Shown one piece after another: positions 8,808 to 17,056 of a DNA stretch of 64,000 nucleotides. This stretch comes from HGM04593 sp045589695. GTDB lineage: Bacteria > Bacteroidota > Bacteroidia > Bacteroidales > Bacteroidaceae. Made by a program: the position numbers and the translations under genes. The stretch lies in the NCBI GenBank assembly GCA_045589695.1, contig JAZNPP010000045.1:1-64000 (forward strand). Direction: 5' to 3'. Each line of letters starts with the position of its first letter. The first letter of the stretch is position 1. The notes beneath the pieces were generated by a model that was given only the letters and a program-made list of their open reading frames with translations, was not told the DNA's origin and made no database searches.

Positions 8808-10055
8808 ATGGGTCTCTTTTCTAAAATAAAGAAACATAAAAAGGTAATAGGGAATTTTTTCTCTCTATCTCTTATTAACGGCATAAGTTATATTATAGCC
8901 CTTTTTCTTATACCATATCTTCTGCGTATTTTAGGAGAAGAAAGGTATGGCGCCTATCTGTTTATATATGTTATTGCCCAATATCTGTTGCTGTTCGGGA
9001 ATTATGGCTTCAAATTCTCTGCTACACGTCTTATATCAGTACATAGAGATAACATTGATAAGGTAAACGCAATTTTCAATGCAGTTCTATGGACGCGTTT
9101 TCTGATTACAACTGTAGCCTCGTCCATAGGCTTCGCTCTTGTAGCTCTGTTTATGGACAACAGTGATGTGCTTATGTATCTTTTTGCGCTCGGGATGGTC
9201 TTCGGAGATATTCTCATACCCTCATGGCTGTTTCAGGGAATGGAGCAGATGAAATATATGACAATAGCGACTGTCGTTTCTAAATTGGTTTTTGCTGCGC
9301 TAATATTTATATTCATCAACTCACCGGACAAATACGTTTACGTTCTGTTGCTTCATTCTTTGGGGTACATCGTGTCAGGCGTGTTAAGTATCGGAATTGC
9401 TGTGAGGCAGTTCGGTATTCGACCCGGGCTTACAACTTTCCATGACATTAAAGAACAACTGAAAGACGGCTGGCATGTTTTTATATCCAATATAGGAATA
9501 GAAGTGTACAGAAACTCCAATGTGTTTTTGTTGGGAGTATTTGTCGGTGATGCAGCAGCCGGTATATTCGGGGCCGTCGAAAAACTTTTTAAAGCAGTGC
9601 AAACAATTATAAATGCAATGCCAATGGCTATATATCCGCATATAAGCAGGAGATTTTACAATTCAGGCGTAAGCGATAACGTCACGACATTGATGCGGCT
9701 TATAAAATGGGCCTTTTTGATGATTCTTCCTGTCTGTTTAATTTTTGTCGTCGGATATCCGTTGGTAGCTATGTATCTTGATTTGCCAAAAGATGTTGTT
9801 TTCTGGCTTACATTATTTATGTCACCGGCGTTACTGTTCGGCTGTCTTAACTATATAATAGGGATTGTCGGGCTTGTAAACCTCGGCGCTTCAAGTCTGT
9901 TCCAAAGAAATATTTGGATATCAAGCATCGTCGCAATCGTGTTGATGATTTTTTCATGCCGTGAGTATTCGTATTATGCTGCATCGGTAGCATGGACTAT
10001 GGCAGAAACGGTTCTTTTCTTCTTATGTATTTTCTCTATAAAAAGAATAAGATGA
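8808..10055 (+). CDS. Wzx-type flippase (polysaccharide transport family)
   Basis: A 415-residue MOP-superfamily membrane protein. The N-terminus (GNFFSLSLINGISYIIALFL, then PYLLRILGEERYGAY) is the classic O-antigen/teichoic acid flippase start, and about twelve membrane helices follow. It would move undecaprenyl-linked repeat units across the inner membrane. It starts 10 bp after the Wzy-like gene and ends the export operon. The next two genes run in the opposite direction. The cluster holds all the export and assembly parts but no glycosyltransferase of its own. Confidence 0.92.
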   Translation: MGLFSKIKKHKKVIGNFFSLSLINGISYIIALFLIPYLLRILGEERYGAYLFIYVIAQYLLLFGNYGFKFSATRLISVHRDNIDKVNAIFNAVLWTRFLITTVASSIGFALVALFMDNSDVLMYLFALGMVFGDILIPSWLFQGMEQMKYMTIATVVSKLVFAALIFIFINSPDKYVYVLLLHSLGYIVSGVLSIGIAVRQFGIRPGLTTFHDIKEQLKDGWHVFISNIGIEVYRNSNVFLLGVFVGDAAAGIFGAVEKLFKAVQTIINAMPMAIYPHISRRFYNSGVSDNVTTLMRLIKWAFLMILPVCLIFVVGYPLVAMYLDLPKDVVFWLTLFMSPALLFGCLNYIIGIVGLVNLGASSLFQRNIWISSIVAIVLMIFSCREYSYYAASVAWTMAETVLFFLCIFSIKRIR

Positions 10056-10132
10056 TTACATCTCTTGTTATGGTTGTGTGATTTATTTATACGTGAGTTA
10101 TAGTAAAGTGAAATATCTTCACTCTTCCCTTG

Positions 10133-10564
10133 TTACCATTTCTTTAATGTATATTGAAGTGTTCCGTCGCTCATTATAAGTTGCTTGCTGCTGAGGTGGT
10201 CTATTATGAATGTTGTACTTAGGTCGTAAAGCATAAACTGCTTCAAGTCCTCTTTTGTCGCTGCAGGCTTTTCTTGCGGAAAAAGTCTAAGACCGTCAAT
10301 GTTTATAGTTCCTTTTTCGCTGTCGTAATAAAAGTTTCCTAAATACCTTAATGGCTCTTCGTTCTCATTCATTCTGCTTATAAAGGTAAGGTTACGTTGG
10401 AATGAATAGTAGATGTCCAATGGGTAAATTGTTGAACCGGAACTTGTATCTTCAACCTTCTGCAATTGCCACATTCCGTCAAGGTCGCCGTTGATGTATA
10501 CATTATCAACGCATGAGCTTAGCAGCACGACAGCTATTGTGAGTGATGTTATTATTCTTTTCAT
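10133..10564 (-). CDS. Small lipocalin-like lipoprotein
   Basis: A 143-residue lipoprotein. The signal peptide ends in a lipobox (VLLSSC, Cys18), and GDLDGMWQLQKVE follows, which looks like the first strand of the small lipocalin-like domains common in Bacteroidetes. Alternating beta-strand character continues to the end (LIMSDGTLQYTLKKW). It starts 9 bp beyond the stop of the Wzi-like gene and so is probably co-transcribed with it. A role in the outer membrane near the Wzi-like protein is an inference from position. The ligand is unknown. Confidence 0.65.
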   Translation of the reverse strand: MKRIITSLTIAVVLLSSCVDNVYINGDLDGMWQLQKVEDTSSGSTIYPLDIYYSFQRNLTFISRMNENEEPLRYLGNFYYDSEKGTINIDGLRLFPQEKPAATKEDLKQFMLYDLSTTFIIDHLSSKQLIMSDGTLQYTLKKW

Positions 10565-10573
10565 TTCATTTCA

Positions 10574-12184
10574 CTATTTGAAAAAAGCTCCGACATGGGT
10601 GAGCGTAATCATGAAACCGATATTCTCTCCTATGAAATTGCTCTTGTCGTAACCGAAAGAGAGCGTTCCGAGCCATTTAGCATTCTTGGGCATGCATGTT
10701 ACCTCAGCAAGGATGGATGTCGTATACCTCTTCTCGAGGAACGGGTTTGTATATGTTCCCCAGTTCTCGCTGTAGGTGTAGTTGAGCCTGTACGCAATGG
10801 GCAATCTGCAGTCTACAATTCCGTTTATTCCCGCATTGTGAGCTATGAGCCTGTTGCCTTTGAATTGCAGGCTTCCGTTTGTATTGTATACGGGGGAGAA
10901 AGTAAGCGGGTTGCCGATACCGAAGCCCCAATGATGCCAACCGGGGTATATGCCGTGGTTGTAGTAGTTGTCGCATCCGTCCATCTGGTCGTTGAAGTTC
11001 GCCGAGGGGTCATGATACAAAGCGCCGCTTTGGTCGCGGGTCGTCAGGAATTCATATCTTATGTTCGATATGAAAGGGAGAATGTTCGATTTGTTTCTGA
11101 TGTTGATACCTACAAGAAAATCACGCCAGGGGTATATGAGTGTTCTTCTTTTGCCGTCCTTGTTCATCTGATACTCGAAAAAGAAGAGCTGGGAATAATC
11201 CTCGAACATATGTTCTCCGTATATCCTCACCTCCAATGGTTTCGTATGCAGAGTGAATGCAGCGTGCCAGTTTCCGAGCTGGTTGCCTGAAATATTCGTC
11301 TGTTCTACTATAGGTGTATCTTTGCTGCCGCCCATCGGAATGAACGCTTTAAGAAAATCCATGAATGTATGCGGCATTTTTATGGTTTTGTAGCCAGTAT
11401 TATACAATGTTCCTCCGAACTGCGTATGCATTTCAAGGCCGCCGTCGAATGTCAGCGGGAACTTGGACGGGTTACCTACGCTTATGAAGCCGGCTTTGCC
11501 ATGGTATAGTATGTTTACGCCGTACTTTTTCTTAGGATCGTTACCGGTGAACTCTCTTTGGAATTTGCCGTCAGAGAATATTCCGTATGAAATGTAGGCC
11601 CTTATCCTGAACCACTCTTTTGTTCCCGGAATAGTAAGGAATTTCGGTATCTCAATTCTTACCTGAGGGATAGGTCGGCTGTTTCCGCTGAATGTCAAAC
11701 CGCCGCTTCCTAAGCCGCTGAAACGGTTTGTGAACAGGCTGGGGTAGCGTTCAACCGTATTGCCGTAGCAGCCGCCCCTAATGCTCTCTCTGGAAAAATA
11801 TTCCGCCTCGCAGCCTCGCTCCTTGCTGCCGACGGACAAAGTGAGCCAACGCCAGCTCAATTCTCCGTACGCCTGCTGGAAGTTCACTATTGACGCCTGG
11901 TTAAAGCCGGCGATGACGTCCGCCGTTATCTCGTAGCTGAAATCATTATTTTTCCCGAATGTGTTCCTGTAGCCCATTCCGTAACGGGCGTATCCGTTTA
12001 TGCTGCTGACTGATGATATGGCGTTATTGTTTGCTGTAAACCAGTACGGGGCATAATCTCCCCAAGATGCGATTGTGTTCAGCTGCGTGTAATATCTGAA
12101 GTCGCCGCGTCCTTGCGACATTGATGCCGTAACGCAAGCGACCAATGCGATAAGTGTTATGTATGTCTTCTTTAAATTACACAT
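10574..12184 (-). CDS. Capsule assembly Wzi-like outer-membrane protein
   Basis: A 536-residue protein with a signal peptide (cleavage near ASMSQG) and a long alternating, aromatic-rich pattern typical of an outer-membrane beta-barrel. Distinctive segments such as NNNAISSVSSINGYARYGMG and FQQAYGELSWRWLTLSVGSK match what I know of the Bacteroidetes Caps_assemb_Wzi family. The C-terminus ends in LTHVGAFFK, with aromatic residues as in barrel proteins. Wzi helps anchor capsule at the cell surface in E. coli. Here it lies next to, but is oriented against, a Wza/Wzz/Wzy/Wzx operon, which supports a role in the same polysaccharide pathway. Confidence 0.85.
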   Translation of the reverse strand: MCNLKKTYITLIALVACVTASMSQGRGDFRYYTQLNTIASWGDYAPYWFTANNNAISSVSSINGYARYGMGYRNTFGKNNDFSYEITADVIAGFNQASIVNFQQAYGELSWRWLTLSVGSKERGCEAEYFSRESIRGGCYGNTVERYPSLFTNRFSGLGSGGLTFSGNSRPIPQVRIEIPKFLTIPGTKEWFRIRAYISYGIFSDGKFQREFTGNDPKKKYGVNILYHGKAGFISVGNPSKFPLTFDGGLEMHTQFGGTLYNTGYKTIKMPHTFMDFLKAFIPMGGSKDTPIVEQTNISGNQLGNWHAAFTLHTKPLEVRIYGEHMFEDYSQLFFFEYQMNKDGKRRTLIYPWRDFLVGINIRNKSNILPFISNIRYEFLTTRDQSGALYHDPSANFNDQMDGCDNYYNHGIYPGWHHWGFGIGNPLTFSPVYNTNGSLQFKGNRLIAHNAGINGIVDCRLPIAYRLNYTYSENWGTYTNPFLEKRYTTSILAEVTCMPKNAKWLGTLSFGYDKSNFIGENIGFMITLTHVGAFFK

Positions 12185-12211
12185 TCAGCGGATTTGATAT
12201 TTGCTTAAATA

Positions 12212-12219
12212 CAAAAGTA
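12212..12219 (-). promoter_or_regulatory. -7 box for the Wzi-like gene
   Basis: On the minus strand this reads TACTTTTG, an exact TAnnTTTG box, about 28 bp before the start codon at 12184. A TTG occurs 22 bp further upstream. Confidence 0.5.
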
Positions 12220-12357
12220 TATATTTAAATTGATATCGTGACAATCTTGCCCGATGAAATTATATCGAACTGCTGATTTTGAGCATGTATTAGAATTTTC
12301 GATACATGCTATCGTAAAAACAAATAAACAACTTCTGTGAAAAAAAATTATAGATAG

Positions 12358-12365
12358 TAAATTTG
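12358..12365 (+). promoter_or_regulatory. -7 box for the DASS transporter
   Basis: TAAATTTG matches TAnnTTTG and lies 57 bp before the start codon at 12423. The 238-bp gap from 12185 holds this and the divergent box at 12212-12219, with nothing else evident. Confidence 0.45.
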
Positions 12366-12422
12366 TGCAAAATTTGAGCATGCAGATTTTGTAAAACAAT
12401 ATTCATTAAATAAAATCCGACT

Positions 12423-13916
12423 ATGTTTAAAAATTTCCCGGGATACAGCGTTCTTGAGAAGATACAGAAGAACAAATCCCACAAGAGAGAGAGGAAGTTG
12501 CCTCTTAATGCAATAAAACTTATTTTTATTGCTGTAATTTCTATCGTAGTAGCAATGTTGCCGACAGAGTCTTTCGGAATTGAAGGCCTTACTGTAATTC
12601 ATCAGCGCATCATTGCGCTTTTTGTTTTCGCAGCGCTTATGTGGCTTACCGAGGCTATGCCTTCATGGGTTACGTCAATGATTGTAGTTACTATAATGTT
12701 GTTTACGGTATCTACCAGCGCTTTTAATTTCCTCCGTCCTGAGGGCGATGTAGGTTTGGTGCCTTTCAAGAGCATCTTCGCATGTTTCTCTAACCCGACA
12801 ATCATGCTCTTCATCGGCGGTTTCGTGCTTGCTATCGGTTTGACAAAGGTTAAGCTCGACGTCGCTCTGGCACGTGTGCTGCTCAAGCCTTTCGGAACAC
12901 GTTCCGAGATTGTACTGCTCGGTTTTATCCTTGTGACAGCTATCTTCTCGGCATTTGTGAGCAACACTGCTACTGCTGCAATGATGCTGGCGTTCCTTAC
13001 CCCGGTACTCCGCTCGTTGCCAGCTGACGGCAAGGGCCGTATCGCTTTGGCATTGGCAATTCCCGTCGGCGCTAACCTCGGCGGTATGATGACTCCTATC
13101 GGTACTCCTCCTAACATGATCGCTCTTGACTATCTTTCTTCACAGGGTATGGGTATCAGCTTCGTGGACTGGACTATCAAGATGGCTCCGCTCGTTATCC
13201 TTCTTCTCATTCTTTCTTGGTTGCTTTTGAGAGTGCTTTTCCCGTTCAAGCAGAAAAATATCAAGATTGAGATTGAGGGCGACATCCGATGGAACTACAA
13301 GACATGGTCTGTTGTCATCGCTTTCGTCGTGACTATCTTCATGTGGATGTTCGGTACTGACATGTGGGGCATCGACACCAATGTCGTGGCTATGATTCCT
13401 ATCGCAATATTCTGCGCTACGGGCATTCTTACTCGTCGCGACCTTGAGGAGATAAACTGGAGCGTCCTATGGATGGTAGCCGGCGGTTTCGCTCTCGGCG
13501 TTGCTCTTAATTATAAGGGTGAAGGCTCAGAGAGCCTGAGCAGCCTTATCGTTCAGTCTGTTCCGTTCGACAACTTCTCTCCGCTTGTAGTAATGGTGCT
13601 TGCAGGTCTTATTTGCTTCGGCTTCTCTAACTTCATCTCTCACTCGGCTGCGACATCTTTGCTCGTTCCTGTGTTGGGTGTTATTGCAAGCGGTCTCGGC
13701 ACATCGCTCGACAGCTATGGCGGTCCTCAGGCTATGTTGGTAGGTATCGCTATCGCATCATCAGTTTCAATGATTTTGCCTATCAGTACTCCTCCTAATG
13801 CTATCGCTCACTCTACAGGCTTCATAGAGCAGAAGGATATGATGAAGGTGGGTATCATTGTCGGCATCATGGGTCTTGTACTCGGATACGCAATGCTGAT
13901 ATTCATCGGTTTCTAA
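12423..13916 (+). CDS. DASS (SLC13) family sodium/anion symporter
   Basis: A 497-residue polytopic membrane protein with about eleven spans. Both signature repeats of the divalent anion:sodium symporter family are present: SNTATAAMML with PIGTPPNM in the first half, and SHSAATSLLVP with PISTPPNA in the second. These build the sodium and substrate sites. The substrate is likely a C4-dicarboxylate, citrate or sulfate; the sequence alone does not decide. It is monocistronic, with its own -7 box and a strong terminator. A LysR gene lies downstream but is separated by other genes. Confidence 0.88.
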   Translation: MFKNFPGYSVLEKIQKNKSHKRERKLPLNAIKLIFIAVISIVVAMLPTESFGIEGLTVIHQRIIALFVFAALMWLTEAMPSWVTSMIVVTIMLFTVSTSAFNFLRPEGDVGLVPFKSIFACFSNPTIMLFIGGFVLAIGLTKVKLDVALARVLLKPFGTRSEIVLLGFILVTAIFSAFVSNTATAAMMLAFLTPVLRSLPADGKGRIALALAIPVGANLGGMMTPIGTPPNMIALDYLSSQGMGISFVDWTIKMAPLVILLLILSWLLLRVLFPFKQKNIKIEIEGDIRWNYKTWSVVIAFVVTIFMWMFGTDMWGIDTNVVAMIPIAIFCATGILTRRDLEEINWSVLWMVAGGFALGVALNYKGEGSESLSSLIVQSVPFDNFSPLVVMVLAGLICFGFSNFISHSAATSLLVPVLGVIASGLGTSLDSYGGPQAMLVGIAIASSVSMILPISTPPNAIAHSTGFIEQKDMMKVGIIVGIMGLVLGYAMLIFIGF

Positions 13917-13929
13917 TAAATTTATTTTC

Positions 13930-13976
13930 ATAAAACATCAAAAGCACCGCAAAAAGCGGTGCTTTTGATGTTTTAT
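13930..13976 (+). terminator. Intrinsic terminator after the DASS transporter
   Basis: Perfect 21-bp arms (13930-13950 and 13956-13976) with a 5-nt A loop lie 14 bp past the stop. The outer arm is A/T rich and supplies the U-tract. Confidence 0.9.
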
Positions 13977-14032
13977 GACGTATGACGCTTTGAGAAATAT
14001 TCCTATTGTTAATGTCTTTACATTTATTTTGC

Positions 14033-14040
14033 TAACTTTG
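14033..14040 (+). promoter_or_regulatory. -7 box for the glycosyltransferase operon
   Basis: TAACTTTG followed by C matches the -7 consensus, 43 bp before the start at 14083. No clear -33 box is seen at the usual spacing. Confidence 0.55.
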
Positions 14041-14082
14041 CAATATCGGTAATTTGTATTATAATTATAATTGTTATAAAGT

Positions 14083-15066
14083 ATGGTTTGTATAGTAATG
14101 CTCAACTGGAACGGAGCTGATGATACTATTGAATGCTTGAAATCCTTGAATCGTATGACTTACGATGACTATATGGTCATTGTCGGGGATAACGGTTCAC
14201 ACGATGAATCCATATCTCTAATTACCGATTATTGCAAATCGGCGTCGAATGAATTTTTTACCCAGACTGTAAGGCACGAAACGGATATAAAACCTGGCAG
14301 ACGCTCTGTCATTCTTTATGAACTGAAAGAGAATAATGGTTTTAGCAGAGGCAATAACCTCATACTCCAATATGCCGGTAGGTTCAAACCTGATTACTAT
14401 TTGCTATTGAATAATGACACGGTCGTTGAGCCGGACTTTCTTCAGAGGCTCGTCAATTATCAGGAAAGCCACCCAGAACTTAAGGTTCTTACCCCTCTTA
14501 TTCATTATTATTTCGAAAAGGATTATATATGGAACGCAGGCGGTAATATAAACTGGGGGTTCAGGAGGTATCATTATATAAACAAGCATGTAAATGCAAT
14601 TAAAGAGAAGGATTTTATTCCTTGTACATACATCACAGGTTGTGCCATGTTTTTTGTACCTGAACTTCTTGATGAGAAGAATAGAATATTTACTGAGCAG
14701 TACTATTTCGGAGAAGAAGATTTCGAACTGGCCCAAAGGATGATGCGTAAAGACGTAAAGATGGGCTGTTTGTTGAATTCTGTCATATATCATAAAGTAA
14801 ACCGTGCGATAAGAAATATGCCTCCGATAGGTAAAATGTATATTTTCTATTTGCAACGTTTTATTGACGTAAGGCATTATATGCCACGTTGGCAATATAT
14901 CTTTTGGGTTATGGTATATCTGCCTTATATCGTTTTGTTCCAGTTAAAGAACGGAACGTCCCTGAAAATGACAATGCGTTTGATAAGGAAACTGCTGCAT
15001 GAGAGCGAACGTCTCGACGGTGTAACAAAAGAGTATTTTTTTCATTATCTGAAGAATGGATTATAA
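14083..15066 (+). CDS. Family 2 glycosyltransferase
   Basis: A 327-residue GT2 enzyme that transfers a sugar from a nucleotide donor. The N-terminal Rossmann-like core opens with IVMLNWNGADDTIECLKSL and contains VGDNGSHD. The metal/nucleotide site is LLLNNDTVVEPDF (about residues 106-118, NND in place of DxD), and the acceptor-side motif GEEDFELAQRM is near residue 213. A hydrophobic C-terminal stretch (YIFWVMVYLPYIVLF) may attach it to the membrane. It leads a plus-strand run with a GT4 enzyme, a LysR regulator and an esterase. It resembles rhamnosyltransferases; the sugar is unknown. Confidence 0.9.
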   Translation: MVCIVMLNWNGADDTIECLKSLNRMTYDDYMVIVGDNGSHDESISLITDYCKSASNEFFTQTVRHETDIKPGRRSVILYELKENNGFSRGNNLILQYAGRFKPDYYLLLNNDTVVEPDFLQRLVNYQESHPELKVLTPLIHYYFEKDYIWNAGGNINWGFRRYHYINKHVNAIKEKDFIPCTYITGCAMFFVPELLDEKNRIFTEQYYFGEEDFELAQRMMRKDVKMGCLLNSVIYHKVNRAIRNMPPIGKMYIFYLQRFIDVRHYMPRWQYIFWVMVYLPYIVLFQLKNGTSLKMTMRLIRKLLHESERLDGVTKEYFFHYLKNGL

Positions 15067-15090
15067 TTGGTTGTCCTAAAGGTTGTTTTT

Positions 15091-16110
15091 ATGAAAAGAC
15101 TTTTTGTTTTAGGTAATTACGGTTATGTCACAAACAAGCTCGACGGGCAAACTATTAAAACAAGGGAGATATATTCCTTGCTTAAAAGAAATGCATCGGA
15201 CTGTAATGTGACATACTTTGATACTCAATATCTTAAAGTATCTAAATTGTATCTCCTCAAAATGCTTTGGAAACTTCTTGCCGCAGATGATGTGGTATAT
15301 CTGGCCGGCAGGAATAACATAAACCGTTTTTTCAAGTTTCTCTTTTTTGTAGCCTCTTTATGTAACAAGAAAATAATATATCCAGTAGTAGGCGGGTGGC
15401 TTCCGGAGTTCATAAAGGGAAAAGATGACTTTATAAAAAAGTTCGCAAAGGTGGATGCTATACTTGTAGAGACTTCTTCTATGAAAAGAAAGCTCGAAGA
15501 GTATTATTCTTTTGATAACGTAAGCCTTTTTCCTAATTTCAGAATAAGTGAATATATCCCGCAGTTCAGAAGGAACGATAAGTTACGTGTTGTATTCATG
15601 GCGCGTATTTCATCCGCTAAAGGATGCGAACTTGTTTTTGATTATGCCGATTTTTGTAAAGACAACAATGTAAAAGATGTAGAGATATGTTTCTACGGCC
15701 AAATAGAAACAGGGTATGAGAATGATTTCCGCAAACGTTTGCGGCAGTTTGATTTTGTGTCATACGAAGGTGTGGTTGAACCCTCAGATGTTTTCGATAC
15801 TCTTGGAGCGTATGACGTGCTGGTGTTGCCGACACATTATGAAGGCGAAGGTTTTCCCGGTTCAGTCGTTGAGGCATATATGGCCGGAATTCCCGCAATA
15901 GTTTCCGATTGGAAAGATTTGTCAGAAGTTGTCGAGGATGGTAAAAGCGGCTTTGTGTTCGACTTGGCATCTCCTGATGAATTCAATACTGCGCTTGAAA
16001 AGTTGAGATGCGACAAGGAACTGTTGCAAGAGATGAAGAAAAATGCGTTCGAATTAAGTGAAAAATATTCCGAAAGACATGCTTGGCGCATAATAAAGGA
16101 ATTCCTTTAA
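15091..16110 (+). CDS. Family 4-like glycosyltransferase
   Basis: A 339-residue retaining glycosyltransferase with two Rossmann-like lobes. The C-terminal lobe has VVFMARISSAKGCEL and the donor-binding stretch LPTHYEGEGFPGSVVEAYMA (glutamates of the E-x7-E motif). It is followed by GIPAIVSDW and a typical VEDGKSGFVFD. I chose the ATG at 15091 rather than an in-frame TTG 24 bp upstream; an AAAGG stretch just before it fits either. It follows the GT2 gene by 24 bp. The pair could supply glycosyl steps to the export system at 3.9-10 kb, though that is an inference. Confidence 0.88.
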   Translation: MKRLFVLGNYGYVTNKLDGQTIKTREIYSLLKRNASDCNVTYFDTQYLKVSKLYLLKMLWKLLAADDVVYLAGRNNINRFFKFLFFVASLCNKKIIYPVVGGWLPEFIKGKDDFIKKFAKVDAILVETSSMKRKLEEYYSFDNVSLFPNFRISEYIPQFRRNDKLRVVFMARISSAKGCELVFDYADFCKDNNVKDVEICFYGQIETGYENDFRKRLRQFDFVSYEGVVEPSDVFDTLGAYDVLVLPTHYEGEGFPGSVVEAYMAGIPAIVSDWKDLSEVVEDGKSGFVFDLASPDEFNTALEKLRCDKELLQEMKKNAFELSEKYSERHAWRIIKEFL

Positions 16111-16146
16111 TGAAATTGCTCATATAGCTCATTAATAAATTTATAA

Positions 16147-17049
16147 ATGGAACTTCGTCAGCTGAAATATTTTGTAAAGAGTGCCGAGTATCTCAATTTC
16201 TCGGTTGCCGCAAAACATCTTTATATAACGCAAAGCACGCTTTCGCAGCAGATAAAACAGCTTGAGTTTGAACTCGGCTTTGAACTTTTCCTGCGTAACA
16301 GCCGTCATATATCGCTCACGGAAGCGGGAGAGGAATTTCTTCCATTCGCCCGCAAGACTATACTCGATGCCGAAGACGGCGTGCAGCGTCTGCATGACCT
16401 GCAGCATGTCAAGGTCGGAACGTTAAGGGTCGGTGTCACGTACAGTCTCAGCACGGTGCTTACCGAAGGGCTTATAAGTTTCATGAGAGAATTTCCGGGC
16501 ATCAAGCTTGAGATATTCTACAAGACGGTCGATGAACTTCTGAGCCTGCTCAGGGAACACAAGGTCGATTTTATTCTTTCGTATAAGCCTCTTTTCGATG
16601 CCCCCGATGTCGATTCTATGCCTCTGTTCGAGAACACGCTCGCATTGGTCGTGGAAAAAGGTTGCAATATAGTGTCTAAAGCGAAAATTAAGCTCGAAGA
16701 GCTAAAGGATTTGCCTCTAATATTACCCTCAAAAGGGCTTCAGGCACGTATGATGCTCGACAGATTGCTTGACGGAATGAATATTGAACTTAAGTCGAGG
16801 CTTGAACTGAACGAAACGAACATTCTACTGCAAATGGTGGCGACAGGCAACTATGCCACGATACTTTCAACCTCGGCAGTCTTCGGCAAGAACAGGTTCA
16901 AGGCTATACCGCTTGACGCTCCCGGCAACGTGATGGAGGCCTCGTTGCTCAGTCTTAAGGGGGCATATCAGAAGACCGCAGCTAAGGAATTCATAAAAAT
17001 TCTGCTCGATACGGAAGCTGTAAAAAGAAGGCTTATAAATCTTATATAA
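16147..17049 (+). CDS. LysR-type transcriptional regulator
   Basis: A 300-residue LTTR. The winged HTH occupies residues 1-62 (MELRQLKYFVKSAEYLNFS, then AAKHLYITQSTLSQQIKQLE). A linker helix and a periplasmic-binding-protein-like effector domain (about 90-300) follow, with VGTLRVGVTYS opening the first subdomain. The family activates target genes in response to a small metabolite. It overlaps nothing, but follows the GT4 gene by 36 bp and precedes the esterase by 7 bp, so unusually it is embedded in an operon rather than divergent from its target. The effector is unknown. Confidence 0.93.
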   Translation: MELRQLKYFVKSAEYLNFSVAAKHLYITQSTLSQQIKQLEFELGFELFLRNSRHISLTEAGEEFLPFARKTILDAEDGVQRLHDLQHVKVGTLRVGVTYSLSTVLTEGLISFMREFPGIKLEIFYKTVDELLSLLREHKVDFILSYKPLFDAPDVDSMPLFENTLALVVEKGCNIVSKAKIKLEELKDLPLILPSKGLQARMMLDRLLDGMNIELKSRLELNETNILLQMVATGNYATILSTSAVFGKNRFKAIPLDAPGNVMEASLLSLKGAYQKTAAKEFIKILLDTEAVKRRLINLI

Positions 17050-17056
17050 ATATAAT

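Noticed and set aside
12205..12602. Overlapping minus-strand small ORFs around the DASS transporter start
   Set aside because: They are antisense to the transporter start or lie in the A/T-rich divergent promoter region, with no consistent pattern.
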